Assembly: GCA_035582835.1 (NCBI GenBank)
Contig: JAYKAV010002790.1
Location: 530,571-594,570 of the forward strand
Source: Phoebastria nigripes
Lineage: Eukaryota; Chordata; Aves; Procellariiformes; Diomedeidae
Length of the DNA stretch: 64,000 nucleotides
Direction: 5' to 3'
In this document: positions 12,831 through 23,341 of the stretch, in pieces
Position numbering within the stretch: the first letter of the stretch is position 1
Layout of the letters: each line of letters begins with the position of its first letter
The notes under the pieces: model-generated
Seen by the model: only the letters and a program-made list of their open reading frames with translations
Databases searched by the model: none
Told to the model about the DNA's origin: nothing
Program-made: the position numbers and the translations under genes

Positions 12831-15425
12831 TTCTGATAGCATTACCAGTATGCAGCAAAGGTACATGCTGGCATGATATATTCTCAGTTTGNGCAGAGAT
12901 ACGGATTAACGCCTATCCATAGGAAGGCAGCTATTTAATATAAAACTCTAACAATGAAAAAATGTATGATGTTAATATAATTAATGTGACAGCACTGATG
13001 TGAAGATCTGTCTAATGTCAGCTATAAGGCACCAAAACAATTAAATCTGTGCACAGCTAATAATCTCTGGAACACTTCTTCCTAGGAAGTATGCTCCTTA
13101 AAGAATAGATTATCAATTCTTCATCTTTAGCTTGCACTATGCTGACATAATTTACATTATAGAAAATAAAATAAGCCACAGCAGGCAACAAAAATCCATG
13201 TTAATCTAACAGGTCATGATATAAAATTGCCACTTTTTACTTAAATCCTTTAGTATGGCTAAAATCCTGTTCCTGTCTTCTAGGCCTGTGAAGAGTATGT
13301 CATCTTCAACTTGGCGCTCTCTCAAAATTTTCACACTTCTTTGCATAAAAAACTTAGAAATTATTCCTACATTTCTAAGACAATGCCTTTCTCGTCCTCC
13401 TTAAAGCTGGGCCCTTATCTCACATGTCAGTTACTGCAACATCCTTTTCTCTTTCTTTGTGAAGTGTGGTCTCAACCTTACTCCCACCCACCCCACCTTC
13501 TGCAAAGGTCTTTTTCCTAACGTGCCATATTGACTGTCGACATTTCCCTGTGCACCCCATCCCCGGGCTTCCATTCTCTGCTTCACTGACCACGCTGCTT
13601 GATTTCCTTCTGTAAGACTGCTGATACCCATCCCGGCCATATGCACTTATTCTCNTTTCTCATAAAAATCCTGATCTCTGGCCAGATATAATGCCAGCCT
13701 CTGCTTCTCTTGTTAACCTTCAAACACGGAGTCTTCGTGTTTCTCTCCAGCAGCCTTCATACTCTAAAAGAAAGGTCCATGACTAGTCACAGAGCTACCT
13801 CATTATTTTTCTTCCCTATCTTCCTTATAATTTTCCTTTGCTCTGATGCCTATAAACTTTGGACAACAGCATGCTCAGAGCATATGTTGATCAATAAATA
13901 CTATTTCTTTACTCTTTTATTAGTCTTCTCACTTAGCCTAAGCTCTCTCAGAGGCAGAGGATGTCTTGTGGTCTCTATTTGCACAGTGCCAAGGACAATG
14001 TGTCTTTGTCCATTAATTAGGCACCTAAATGCTATAATATTCTGAATAGTAACTTGTATTCCCTATGAGTAGGTCTCTACCTATGAAACAGATAGATAAA
14101 CAGGATTTTAGAAGCTTGAATTAGGAAGTAATGTGTTCTAGGGCATTTTCATGCTAAAGCCTTAAGGAAGCGGCATGATTGACTTTTGTGCTGGGTTTTC
14201 CCATTGTACATTTCTGTTTTATATGCCCAAGGAAACCCTCCTCCACATCAGACTTCAGTTTGTCTTGTTCTGTAAAAACTGCCGGCTGCTTCAGGGGAAG
14301 ATTAGAAAAACTCTGTAGAGGAAAATTATGTAAAAATATGATAGAAANTTTGTTTAATCCTATCGGTTCATCACTGGCTTATATGCTGAAGCATGAAGGT
14401 CCAAAAGTACTCATTTTCTCAAAGGAAAAACAATCCTTCCTGTAAATTATTGTATGTATGACTATAATTCTGGCTTTGGAGATTTTAGAGGGAGGGATAA
14501 CTAAAAGAAAAAGCAGAAACATGCTCTTTGTTANACATTTCATCATTTTTCCCCGTCTCCCCTCATTAGGAAAAAGCAAAGAACAGAAATAGTCACTGAC
14601 TTTGGAACAGAGATTAGGAAATAAGATGGACATTAATTACCAACGAAGTAGTAGCAGTAATGGCAAAAAGACAGTGATATTAACCTGGATAAGCTCAGTA
14701 AGTTAAAGATAAAACTGTACATGACATGAATAGTCGTTGCTAGTTCCTGCAGAAAAGGAGAAAAGTACCCAAGGCAATGATGGCTTAGACACTCTTGTAA
14801 AAATGAAGATTTTACTTTTTTTCTGTAAGTGAATGGAATGCTACAGGGAGAAGCGTGATGGAAAAGCCTGAGAGCGTATAGCAATAAAAAGAAATGGCTA
14901 TATGAATGAACTCTGGGGCACTAGGAAGCAAAGAAAGAGACTACTAGGTCGAAGGGATGACAAATGCAAAATGTCAGCGTACGTGGAGATATTCTTAAAA
15001 GAAAAGGACATAACAAAATAGCAAATAAAAGACAGGTTTGCTGTGAAAAAATATTCTAAGTCAAAGCTAAAAACCTATATTTAAAGGCACTATTAGTAGA
15101 AGAATATAAGTATGTTATGTCTCTTAATCCACTCACTGTAGTATCAATTAATAGAAACTAGAGAGAGATAAAACATTAAGTACAAATTTTCTCCCTTTTA
15201 AAAAGTGCTCAAGCATGAAGAAATGTCTTTGCACAGAACAATGAAAACAAAGCAGAAGCAAATAATTGGGAAAAAAAAAGAAATCTACAAGGCTACTTTC
15301 CTTATCAATACTTTCAGAAGTGCTGAGGGCTCTTGAACTTTCTCATGTCAATAATCTTCCTCACACTGATTTTGTTTTAGGTTTTCCTAACACAAAGTTT
15401 CTAACCTTGTTTGACTAACGCATGT
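12831..15425. other. Gene-free unique sequence
   Basis: No gene, RNA gene or mobile element was recognised. Open frames are at most 111 codons (13710-14045, plus), and that translation is a leucine, serine and phenylalanine rich product of pyrimidine-rich DNA rather than a known protein. Single Ns lie near 12892, 13654, 14347 and 14534. Confidence 0.55.
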
Positions 15426-15466
15426 GTGTAACCCCGCCATGTATGATGCTGTTGGAAGGGTTACAC
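15426..15466. repeat. Perfect 9-bp inverted repeat
   Basis: GTGTAACCC at 15426-15434 is matched by its exact reverse complement GGGTTACAC at 15458-15466, with a 23-base spacer. The arms could form a small stem-loop. It sits four bases before a second inverted repeat. Confidence 0.8.
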
Positions 15467-15470
15467 CATT

Positions 15471-15516
15471 AAGATAAGAAGAGCTTAGGGACTTCCTGAG
15501 CTAGAGCTCTTATCTT
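15471..15516. repeat. Inverted repeat with GATA-type cores
   Basis: The left arm AAGATAAGAAGAGCT (15471-15485) pairs with AGCTCTTATCTT (15505-15516), leaving a three-base bulge in the left arm. Both arms carry a core matching the GATA-factor consensus (WGATAR), in opposite orientations, and another TGATAA lies at 15536. An AATAAA follows at about 15561. Function is unknown. A decayed LTR or small DNA transposon is possible but not shown. Confidence 0.65.
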
Positions 15517-18500
15517 TGACTATGCCATACAATCTGATAACCTGCTGTGAAGAAGTGGTAATAAAACCCCTTCATACTGAAATAAATTAATGTGGCCTGT
15601 GTTATTTATTTTCTAGATAATTGCAATAGCAGCACATTTTGCTTTTGAGATTCCTGACACTGTAAGATGACATTCAGAGGTACAATATGTAAAGACTCTA
15701 GGCTGCCTGTCTGCTTTCTCACCGCAGCAAACTCTGGCACTGAACTCACCTCAGGGAAACGCAGTGTCCCTGCTCAGGGAAATACAAGACTTCAGACATG
15801 CTGTTTCTTGCATTTTTCATATTACGTAACAGCCACAATTAAGAAAAGGTCTTTGAGCTCTCATTTAAAGAAACACTACCTGAACAGAGACTATCTGAAT
15901 CCTGAAACCATTGTTGATAGAGAGAAGATAAGCTCCCACTTGAAGGAATATGATTATTCTTATTAATATGTCGTACCAGAGTAGTTTGTGAATCCCTATT
16001 AGGGATAGGTCCCTGGATCTGCTGAGTATCTTGCAAGTACAGAAGGAAAGGATGCACCAAGGATGACTGGGGCCACCTGAATGCCAGCAACTTGTTCTAA
16101 TTCATGCACATTGATGCACACCTAGACATTCTCATTACCCGTTGGCAAAAATGTTGCTGTTTGAATCCCTCTTAGGGACTGTCACCACCTTCCACCAGCA
16201 CTAGGAAGCTTCACTGAGTATTTGTGTTGGACAGCCGATTGAAGGAAATCATGTGAGCAAGGAAGAAATTGTCATGTTATCAAGGTGTTCCTTAAAAATA
16301 AGGTGTCCTAGACAAATAATTCCTGAATAAATGCTTAAAGACACTGTGTTAATAAGGGAAACATTAATATAATTTATACTTCTAGCCTGCTATCTTGGAA
16401 GAGAACTTAATCATCAAATATCCAAATGCTGTTCCGTTAAGATAAATGTATGTTTACACTGGGTTTAGCTTGACAAATTTGATCTGAAAATTTACATTAA
16501 TGTTGTCGCTTATTGACAGTTTAGCTAATGCCTCTTGCATCTTCTGTGCAATTGTTTGACAACATTGCTTTATGACTTTCCTGAGCTGTCAAACACACTG
16601 AATCTACATCTCCACATGAGCACGCATGAATGGTTCGGTAGCTTCTGTGTAGATGAAAGCCAGAATGATGAAACACAGAAATACAGTTAAAGGCATAGAT
16701 AACCAAACCCAATTACTCTACATAGTTTGCACTCTGTTGACTCTGGTAATTTTAATTGTTTTCAATCACAAACAAGACAAAGGTCAACAGGAATGTGAAT
16801 CATACTGGGTCATGTGGTTCTTGCAGACTTACAAACAGGTTTGTCAGCATTTCTGGCATACAGCAGCTGCATGATGGTACCAAATGTTTTATGTCTAAAG
16901 CTCATTAGTTTTTTCTTTGCTTTACCAAAATAGAAATCTGTGCACGCTTTGAAACAGGAAGCTCTGAACTCAAACTGTACATCACACTCAGTTATCTTTT
17001 CTTGAAATGCCTGCCTCAGGTAAGGCCATTCATGTATTTATACTGATCCATTTTCATTATAGAATGAGGAAGTAGGTTAGTTACAAAGAAAATGGATCTA
17101 TTCCTCATAGCAAGAATCAGTCTGATGGTTTATTTGTAAATATAATGTAGCAATAGGGAGTGAGGGAAGATATACAAAAGTATCCAAGCTAGGAACAAAG
17201 GTTTCTTATGCTTTCTACACCATTGCCCTCTCTTTCAAATGCGCTCTGCCCCCACTAACTGTACTGAGGATTTTCTTTTCATAAAGTCAATCTATAAGAA
17301 ATGATCCAATGAATGAATGAGATAGATGGAAAAAAGAGAGGTCAGATATGCTGGCTAAAATGAAATTGCTATTAGAAACTGTTTAGAAGGATAATATCCC
17401 TGTTTCTTTAACTTTCTGTATTTGCTCGTTACAGAAATAATTGTTTTAGTTGTTGACACATACAAGGGCTTGTCACACCTCATAACTTATAACCACCAGA
17501 TTTTTTTTTCCCTGTGACATTGATTGTACACAGTGTAGCCAGAATGACTAAAAGCTAATGTGTGCTCTTCTAAAATGTTTCATTTGGGTTACAAATATAT
17601 CTTAGGCCTGATTTGTTTAAAATCTATATGCATGAATAGATCAAGGACACAGGATCCTAAATGATGAAACACTGGAAACTCTGCCAAGAGGCCAAGGGAG
17701 TGTTCACTTTCTGGCTTTCTCATGATAGAAGCAGGATGGCCTGGAGGCAGGGCAATGCAATAATTAAATGGGCACTGCCAAGTGGGAATGGACACAGCCA
17801 AGCTGGCCACAGGATATCCTTATTCAGAGGTTCTCTAAGCTGCTGAAGTAGCTTGCAAATAAAAAGACTGGCAAACTGTAAGCCAATGATGACCCACTTC
17901 TGGCTAGCAGAAAGGAAAGAGAATTCTTGGTGTGACTGTAGCCACACAGACCTTCACAGTTGGAAAAATGGGGGAGGATTGTTTCGCTTTTTTTCCCCAC
18001 CCAAAACACCAAGAATAATGACAATGGGCATCAGGGCCCAGATGTTGCCAAGATACCTTCTCTTCAGTGCTGTGATTTTCAACACGCAAAATTAAAGAAT
18101 AACAATTCCTGTGCCTATCTCCTTGGACACCAGGAGGAAATATATTCATCTGCCTGGGCAGAGTTTTGCAATTCATTGATTTGACATAATTTCCATGCTG
18201 CCTCTGAAAAGTCCCCTCAGGGTGCAGGCAGGAAGTGGTTGCAATATACACCATTATATTTTCAGTGTGTGATATCCGTGCAGTGTCCATTACCTCCGCC
18301 TCAGAACCTCATAAGCTTTAATGCAATTAATCTCTAGCTGTGCTGTGAGGACATGTGATGCTGCTAGTCTTATTTATTAGTGGAGAAAATGATGTATTCG
18401 AAGGCTAAGATCTACATATTTAGATACTTAATTCAACTAACCCCATCTGAAAAAAATTAAATCAGTAGGATACAGGCACCTCTGTACCCCCAAAGATTTT

Positions 18501-19920
18501 GTTAAAACAGTTTTTCTAGGGGTACCATAGGGGCTTATGGGATCAGGGGAACTGGACCCACTTGTGTGCTCTAACTACAGATCCAGCCTTTCTCCCTAGT
18601 TGGTTATTTCCAGTATTGCAGTATTCACCTCCTTATAGGGGAATACATATTTAGTGTTGGGAGTGGAGATGAGTTTATTTAGTGACTGTAAAGTCAGTAC
18701 ACCACCTAGCCTGAGAGAATTTATAAAAAGCTATTACTAACCTAGGCGTGTACTGCATCCTTATAATTTGTTTCTGAGCATGTGTGTCCTAGCATGTGCT
18801 TGTGTTACTTTACCTCTATCCATTTCAAAACCTATGAACTGGAATGAAACTAACCTTGTGTTTGAATGAGTCTTTAGTGCAGAATCATAGCTCAGTAACG
18901 CAGAGAAACTTTTTTTTGGCATATGCAAAGCCTGCTGTTAATGGGCTTGGCCTTAGGGCACCAGGAACTCCACAAAGGTTTATTCACATTTGACTGCTGT
19001 GTAAAAGGTTCATGCAGATGAATAGGAAAGTTTCACAGGAAACCATACCAGATTCTGGCTACTAGATTTTTGTTTCAGCTTCTGAGTTGCCTCTGATGTA
19101 GCTCATATTCTTCCTTTTGCTTTCAGTGTTGCTCATAAGACTGTTCAGGGAGAATTATTTTGTTATTGCTACGACTGTTTTTCACTTAGGCTGCTCATGA
19201 CCTTATCCAAATGCCTCAAAATCCATCAGCAGTGTTCAATGAACCTTTACTAGCTAGAAGATGGAATGGCATCTTCCCTTTTATTCATTGTATGTTGTCC
19301 TGGGCATACCTGAATGGCTTTCTTCTGCTCTGCCAGCCATTTTAATACGTACTTTATTGTATGAACAATACCAGGCTACTAGGACAACATCAGCTTTCAG
19401 TGCAAGGAAAGGCTATTTTTGTATTTGAGAACAACAACTGTTTTCTTTCCTCGTCCATACATTTTCAGATGAGTTCAGTCTGCAACATGCAGCTCTAGAC
19501 TANGCTGAAGCTCAGCCCCGAGGCCTTTGCCAGATCATCGTAAAGATAGAAGCCATCTGTAAAATCTGGATCTCTGTGCAAACTTCCTCAAGACTGGAGC
19601 CATTCAGATCTGAGGCTTTGATTTGCATGACACACTTCTGAATATTGACATTTGGCTGTGTCANAAAAAACAAGTTAAGCCAGCCCAGAGATTTCCTCTC
19701 CACCTGTTTGTATAAAGCTGCCAAGCAGAAAAATTAAATGCTTATATTACTAAATGGGAAAGCCTGTTAAAACTCCTGAGCTCTTGATTTCTGCAGTTAG
19801 TTTTTGTTTACTTGTTCCTATAAAAATNTTGCTAGCAACTCTTATTAAAGCTGGATATCTGTTCAAGGGTGTTGAAAACAGTAAATCCCACCAAGTCTGG
19901 CTTCTCTTTTGGGGTACAGA
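15517..19920. other. Gene-free unique sequence
   Basis: No gene or known repeat was recognised. The longest frame, 128 codons on minus at 17904-18290, has no domain resemblance. Two short related strings, GAATCCCTATTAGGGA (about 15990) and GAATCCCTCTTAGGGA (about 16163), occur about 175 bases apart. This region holds one of the longest N-free runs in the window (about 14.5-19.5 kb). Confidence 0.5.
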
Positions 19921-20020
19921 CTCACAGAATGGCAGAGGCTGGAAGACTCCTCTGGAGATCATCTAGTCCTGTCACTGAAGCTCTGTAGTGAGGTCATGTC
20001 TAGCTATGAGAAACTCCTGT
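19921..20020 (-). mobile_element. Short old CR1 LINE 3' end
   Basis: The string from CACAGAATGG through CTCTGGAGATCATCTAGTCC is the reverse complement of a CR1 3' terminus, so the element lies on the minus strand. It is followed by a diverged stretch resembling the adjacent CR1 3' region. Similarity fades by about 20020. The typical octamer tail on the left is reduced to little more than TCACAGAAT. It is non-coding and far more diverged than the copies at 21-23 kb, suggesting an older insertion. The right boundary is approximate. Confidence 0.75.
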
Positions 20021-20993
20021 CACTGCAGATAAGGGGTTCCTGTACAGCCATAACAGTGGTGTCGCTTGGACCGAAAGCCTGGCAACAGGGCTTACTTACC
20101 ATCACTGCACANCCCTTGAAGAATTGTTCAGAGCCAGTTCTGCTATGTCTGAAACTGTGGGGCAGGCTGCGCCTCTCTTCTTTGTCTAATTTCAGGCCAG
20201 AACATCTATTTTACACTCCACCAAAAGAAAGGCACACAGGAACATAATGTGATAGCAATTGGAAATATAAGGAAGGAGAAGAAGGGTAGTGACTCTAGCT
20301 TTGAACAGAGGAAACCAATTACAATCAGCAGACNAGGAAACATCTCTGTCCATCTCTTGCTCTTTCTCTGGAACAGCTCAGGGTGACACTGACCTCCCCT
20401 TCACCCTCCCCTATCACTGCCCTGAAAACAAATCTAACAGCTGACGGGCAAGTAGGTGACCGAAGTGATCAAATACCTCCCAATATGTGCCAAACAGTAG
20501 GCACAGCTGTATGTTTGTTGCTAGACTGCTTCCCGTGCAAAGAAAATCAAATGGCATTTGTTCAATTCTGACTGGGCTGGTATTTCAGATCTTGCTTTCG
20601 ATGCTTTTTGATCTTCAATCTGTTGACTGGCTTTCCCTCCAAAATAATGAGGGAGCCTGCTGAGAAGCCACAAAATATGCGAGAGCCAGGGGAGAGAACA
20701 GCACAGCCCAAGGTTCATCATAATGGCAATTTAATGGGGCCTCCAGGGACCTGTACTTTAAGTGGTTGGGGGATCTCTTACAGTGTAAATTCTTATTTCC
20801 CTTGGAGAAACTGCACTAGATAACATTAAGAGAGTTACGGGAACTTACTGCAATGCCTGCTCAGTCATTACTTCACAGATGTTCATGCACTAAGCATCAA
20901 ATCATGGTGCAAATCATGGACTTTGTGACTGAGAACCAGAATTTGGCACAGTTTGTCATTTGAAAAACCATTTTCTGAAAGGCAAAAAGCATG
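20021..20993. other. Gene-free spacer between CR1 copies
   Basis: No gene or known element was recognised between the small CR1 end and the nested CR1 cluster. Single Ns lie near 20112 and 20334. Part of the left edge may be unrecognisably diverged CR1. Confidence 0.5.
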
Positions 20994-21031
20994 GTGACAT
21001 GGACAGTGGGATTGAGTGCACCCTCAGCAAG

Positions 21032-21043
21032 TTTGCCAACAAC
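21032..21043 (+). other. Mutated RT motif C (FADD changed to FANN)
   Basis: The codons at the reverse transcriptase catalytic motif C read Phe-Ala-Asn-Asn. In CR1 and related LINEs this position is normally FADD, whose two aspartates bind the catalytic metal ions. Both are replaced by Asn here, so this copy could not encode an active enzyme even without its truncation and stop codon. Confidence 0.85.
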
Positions 21044-21287
21044 ACCAAGCTATGTGGTGCAGCCAACGCGCTGGAGGGAAGGGGTGCCATCCAGAGGGAC
21101 CTTGACAGGCTTGAGAGGTGGGCCTGTGTGAACCTCATGAAGTTCAACAAGGCCAAGTGCAAGGTCCTGCACATGGGTTGGGGCAATCCCAAGCACAAAT
21201 ACAGGCTGGGCGGAGAATGGATTGAGAGCAGCCCTGAGGAGAAAGACTTGGGGGTGTTGGTTGATGAGAAGCTCAACATGACCTGGC

Positions 21288-21290
21288 AAT
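21288..21290. repeat. Left AAT of candidate target-site duplication
   Basis: AAT here and at 22725-22727 bracket the inserted minus-strand CR1. A single AAT restores the CR1 sequence and reading frame of the split host element, so the other copy is best explained as a 3-bp target-site duplication. Short or absent duplications are usual for CR1. Confidence 0.65.
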
Positions 21291-21372
21291 TATAGAATCA
21301 TAGAATCATTAAGGTCGGAAAAGACCTCTAAGGTCATCGAGTCCAACCATCAACCCAATGCCACCATGCCCA

Positions 21373-21712
21373 CTAAACCATGTCCCTAAGCACCACATCT
21401 ACACGTCTTTTAAATACTTCCAGAGATGGTGACTCCACCACTTCCCTGGGCAGCCTGTTCCAATGTTTAACCACTCTTTCAGTAAAGAAATTTTTCCTAA
21501 GGTCCAATCTAAACCTCCCCTGGNNCAACTTGAGGCCATTTCNTCTCGTCCTATCGCTAGTTACTTGGGAGAAGAGACCAACACCCACCTCAATGCAACC
21601 TCCTTTCAGGTAGCTGTAGAGAGTGATAAGGTCTCCCCTCAGCCTCCTCTTCTCCAGACTAAACAGTCCCAGTTCCCTCAGCCACTCCTCATAAGACTTG
21701 TTCTCCAGACCC
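21373..21712 (-). pseudogene. CR1 ORF2 C-terminal segment after a frameshift
   Basis: This is the last part of ORF2 of the inserted CR1, in a different frame from the upstream RT. The track starts around 21712 with an [17 protein letters not shown] stretch and continues through a conserved C-terminal segment ([33 protein letters not shown]) to a stop at 21373-21375. Relative to CR1 relatives, a small deletion just after the RRAT motif near 21712 causes the frame change. Unresolved bases at 21524-21525 and 21543 affect a few residues. This segment follows the RT and is shared by CR1 copies. It has no independent expression signal. Confidence 0.85.
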
Positions 21713-22724
21713 TCGTTGCCCTTCTCTGGACACGCTCCAGCACCTCAATGTCCTTCTTGTAGTGAGGGGCCCAAAACTGAACACAGTATTCGAGGTGGGG
21801 CCTCACCAGTGCCGAGTACAGGGGCACAATCACTTCCCTACTCCTGCTGGCCACACTATTTCTGATACAGGCCAGGATGCCATTGGCCTTCTTGGCCACC
21901 TGGGCACACTGCCGGCTCATGTTCAGCCAGCTGTCAACCAGCACCCCCAGGTCCTTTTCNGCCAGGCAGCTTTCCAGCCACTCTTCCCCCAGCCTGTAGN
22001 ATTGCATGGGGTTGTTGTGGCCGAAGTGCAGGACCCGGCACTTGGCCTTGTTGAATCTCATGCAGTTGGCCTCAGCCCATCGATCCAGCCTGTCCAGGTC
22101 CCTCTGCAGAGCCTTCCTACCCTCGAGCAGATCAACACTCCCGCCCAACTTGGTGTCGTCTGCAAACTTACTGAGGGAGCACTCAATCCCCTCATCCAGA
22201 TCATTGATAAAGATATTGAACAAGACCGGCCCCAAAACGGAGCCCTGGGGGACACCGCTCGTGACTGGCCACCAATTGGATTTCACTCCATTCACCACAA
22301 CTCTCTGGCTCTCCAGCCAGTTTTTTACCCAGCGAAGAGTACATCTGTCTAAGCCATGAGCCGCCAGCTTCTCTAGGAGAAGGGAGACAGTGTCGAAGGC
22401 TTTCCTGAAGTCCCGGTAGACCACATCCACAGCCTTTCCCTCATCCACTAGGCGGGTCACCTGGTCATAGAAGGAGATCAGGTTGGTCAAGCAGGACCTG
22501 CCTTTCATGAACCCATGCTGGCTGGGCGTGATCCCCTGGTTGTCCCTTACATGGCTTGCGAGCACCCCCAAGATGAACCGCTCCATAATCTTCCCCTGCA
22601 CCGAGGTCAGGCTGACAGGCCTGTAGTTTCTGGGATCCTCCTTCTGGCCCTTCTTGTAGATGGGCATCACATTGGCAAGCCTCCAGTCATCCGGGACCTC
22701 CCCCGTTAACCAGGACTGCTGATA
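21678..22724 (-). pseudogene. CR1 ORF2 reverse transcriptase, truncated
   Basis: The frame is open from the 5' truncation at 22724 to a stop at 21678, nearly 350 codons. Counting from the GTG at 22670 (residue 1): RT motif 1 is near residues 13-22 (NYRPVSLTS), motif A is at 82-93 with catalytic Asp87 in RDFRKAFD, motif B is SGVPQGS at 138-144, and motif C is FADD at 169-172 with both aspartates kept. The thumb follows, with HLEYCVQFW near 292-300. After RRAT (316-319) the frame shifts into unrelated residues and a stop. Two residues appear to be missing after AFDTVS, where related elements have a His-containing HxxLL-type segment, so an in-frame 6-bp deletion is likely. With no endonuclease, the copy cannot move by itself. 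Confidence 0.92.
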
Positions 22725-22727
22725 AAT

Positions 22728-23275
22728 GTGCGCTTGCGGCCCAGAAAACCAACCATGTCCTGGGCTGTATCAAAAGAAGCATGACCAGCAGGTCGAGGGA
22801 GGTGATTTTCCTCCTCTGCTCTGCTCTCATGAGACCCCACCTGGAGTACTGTGTCCAGCTCTGGGGCCCCCAACATAAGAAGGACATGGACCTGTTGGAG
22901 TGAGTCCAGAGGAGGGCCACAAAGATGATCAGAGGGCTGGAGCACCTCTCCTGTGAAGACAGGTTGAGAGAGTTGGGNTTGTTCAGCCTGGAGAAGAGAA
23001 GGCCCCAGGGAGACCTTATAGCAGCCTTCCAGTACCTGAAGGGGGCCTACAAGAAAGCTGGAGAGGGTCTTTTTACGGGGGCATGCAGTGATAGGACAAG
23101 GGGGAATGGCTTTAAACTGAAAGAGGGTAGATTTAGATTAGATATAAGGAAGAAATTCTTCACTCTGAGAGTGGTGAGGCACCGGAACAGGTTGCCCAGA
23201 GAAGTTGTGGATGCCCCATCCCCAGGAGTGTTCAAGGCCAGGTTGGATGGGGCTTTGAGCAAGCTGGTCTAGTGG
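22728..23275 (+). pseudogene. CR1 ORF2 C-terminal remnant with a nonsense codon
   Basis: The translation continues the RT thumb ([13 protein letters not shown]) and is then cut by a TGA at 22901-22903, where related CR1 elements have an Arg in [12 protein letters not shown] to TGA is the change expected from CpG deamination. Past the stop the same frame runs on from 22925 through GLEHLSCEDRLREL and the conserved RFRLDIRKKFFTLRVV and NRLPREVV segment, ending near 23272. There is no frameshift in this half. It is a dead remnant. Confidence 0.9.
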
Positions 23276-23341
23276 AAGGTCCCTGCCCATGGCAGGGGGG
23301 TTGGATCTAGATGATCTTTAAGGTCCCTTCCAACCCAAACC

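Larger units (their letters stand above)
20994..21290 (+). mobile_element. CR1 LINE, 5' half of a split plus-strand copy
   Basis: This is the upstream part of a plus-strand CR1 non-LTR retrotransposon. Its translation is the reverse transcriptase palm, from just before motif C through the region ending GVLVDEKLN. The element is 5'-truncated here, inside ORF2, as most CR1 copies are. It stops abruptly at 21290 in CCTGGCAAT and resumes at 22725-22728 after a minus-strand CR1 insertion. Removing the insertion and one AAT copy puts both halves in the same reading frame, which shows they were one element. The combined length is about 930 bp. The 5' boundary is my estimate from where CR1 similarity begins. 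Confidence 0.93.
21291..22724 (-). mobile_element. CR1 LINE inserted inside another CR1
   Basis: A 5'-truncated minus-strand CR1 copy of about 1,434 bp. Its 3' terminus is at 21291, where the reverse complement reads as the octamer-type tail ATTCTATGATTCTATA. The body contains an 82-base 3' UTR, the C-terminal part of ORF2 and most of the reverse transcriptase domain. It ends at 22724 just upstream of RT motif 1, in a segment translating as [11 protein letters not shown]. The AP endonuclease and ORF1 are absent. It splits a plus-strand CR1, so it inserted later. The reading frame is well kept, which also suggests a younger age. The subfamily could not be fixed by eye. Confidence 0.95.

Noticed and set aside
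15987..16180. Two similar strings GAATCCCTATTAGGGA and GAATCCCTCTTAGGGA as possible terminal repeats of a small element
   Set aside because: Each is self-complementary and short, with no flanking duplication or similar body between them; likely chance.
17904..18290. 128-codon open frame on minus, with overlapping frames
   Set aside because: Overlaps several other chance frames in the same stretch; no recognisable domain.
21762..22352. 196-codon plus-strand frame
   Set aside because: It is the antisense shadow of the CR1 reverse transcriptase on the minus strand.
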